Positions 63,729 to 64,000 of a stretch of DNA of 64,000 bases are shown one piece after another (the first letter of the stretch is position 1; each line of letters begins with the position of its first letter). The position numbers and the translations under genes are program-made. The notes beneath the pieces are model-generated. The model was not told the DNA's origin. It did not search any database and was given only the letters and a program-made list of their open reading frames with translations. The DNA comes from Trogon surrucura (lineage: Eukaryota; Chordata; Aves; Trogoniformes; Trogonidae), in contig CM036632.1 of assembly GCA_020746105.1 (NCBI GenBank), positions 8,478,001-8,542,000 on the forward strand. The letters are read 5' to 3'.

Positions 63729-63779
63729 AGAGAGGAAGAAAGAGAGGAAAGGAGGAAAGGAGGAAGGGAGGAAGGAAAG
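63729..63779 (+). repeat. Polypurine GGAA/GGAAA tract
   Basis: About 50 bases of only A and G, built of GGAAA, GGAAG and GAAAG units. It is a microsatellite-like tract able to form triplex DNA. Confidence 0.85.
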
Positions 63780-64000
63780 TAATCAGGAAAAGTATCTGAA
63801 GAAAAAACAATGCCAAGCTTATTAGCCAAGTTGCATGCAAGCTTAAAAATATATCAGTCTAGACCTGGAAATTTATGCTCAAAGCCACTAATTCAGAGTT
63901 AATTTATTATGCAGTAGATTTCCAGTTCCACTGAGCTCAATGGGATTTGTTATTCTGTTAAATAGGCTTTCTCCTCAGAGCACCTTGTTTCATTAGACCA

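Larger units (their letters stand above)
61620..64000. other. Noncoding right end
   Basis: No recognised exon. A T15 run lies at 62773-62787, an 18-bp tandem duplication at 63633-63668 and a purine tract at 63729-63779. It may be the first intron of a + strand gene starting in the CpG island. Confidence 0.5.

Overview
The window looks like nuclear DNA of a bird. Three things support this: a young, 5'-truncated CR1 LINE with the typical avian 3' end, a solo LTR of a family common in birds, and one spliced vertebrate gene with short exons and GT-AG introns. Neoaves is possible but the order is not certain. There is no operon-like layout, and I saw no CRISPR array, rRNA or tRNA gene.

The left part (about 1.9-28.6 kb, + strand) is a complete PDILT gene, the testis-type protein disulfide isomerase-like protein. 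I could trace 11 coding exons by protein homology. They join in frame through GT-AG introns into 1,578 nt (525 residues plus stop). The protein has a signal peptide, the a-b-b'-a' thioredoxin-fold layout and a C-terminal KEEL retention signal. The redox sites are degenerate: SGSP in the a domain and STDC in the a' domain. This fits a redox-poor ER chaperone, as known for mammalian PDILT. The cysteine I recall as the human dimer-forming Cys135 is kept, as Cys134.

Repeats inside the gene are a solo ERV LTR in intron 1 (minus strand, 3415-4190), an old CR1-like tail in intron 5, and a CR1 copy in intron 7 with a 319-codon open reverse-transcriptase C-terminal part. There are also simple repeats: an A33 tract, an A18 tract and a TG/CA inverted repeat.

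From about 28.6 to 60.8 kb I find no exon I can defend. In mammals UMOD lies just downstream of PDILT, but no UMOD exon is recognisable here. This stretch holds a perfect RFX X-box at 38.09 kb, a diverged repeat pair at 51.6 and 53.1 kb, a C15 tract, an ancient repeat tail at 55.1 kb and several short tandem duplications.

At about 60.9-61.6 kb there is a CpG island with plausible splice donors on both strands. It is probably the promoter of a neighbouring gene or of a divergent pair, which I could not identify. From 61.7 kb to the end the sequence is ordinary noncoding DNA with a polypurine tract near 63.75 kb.
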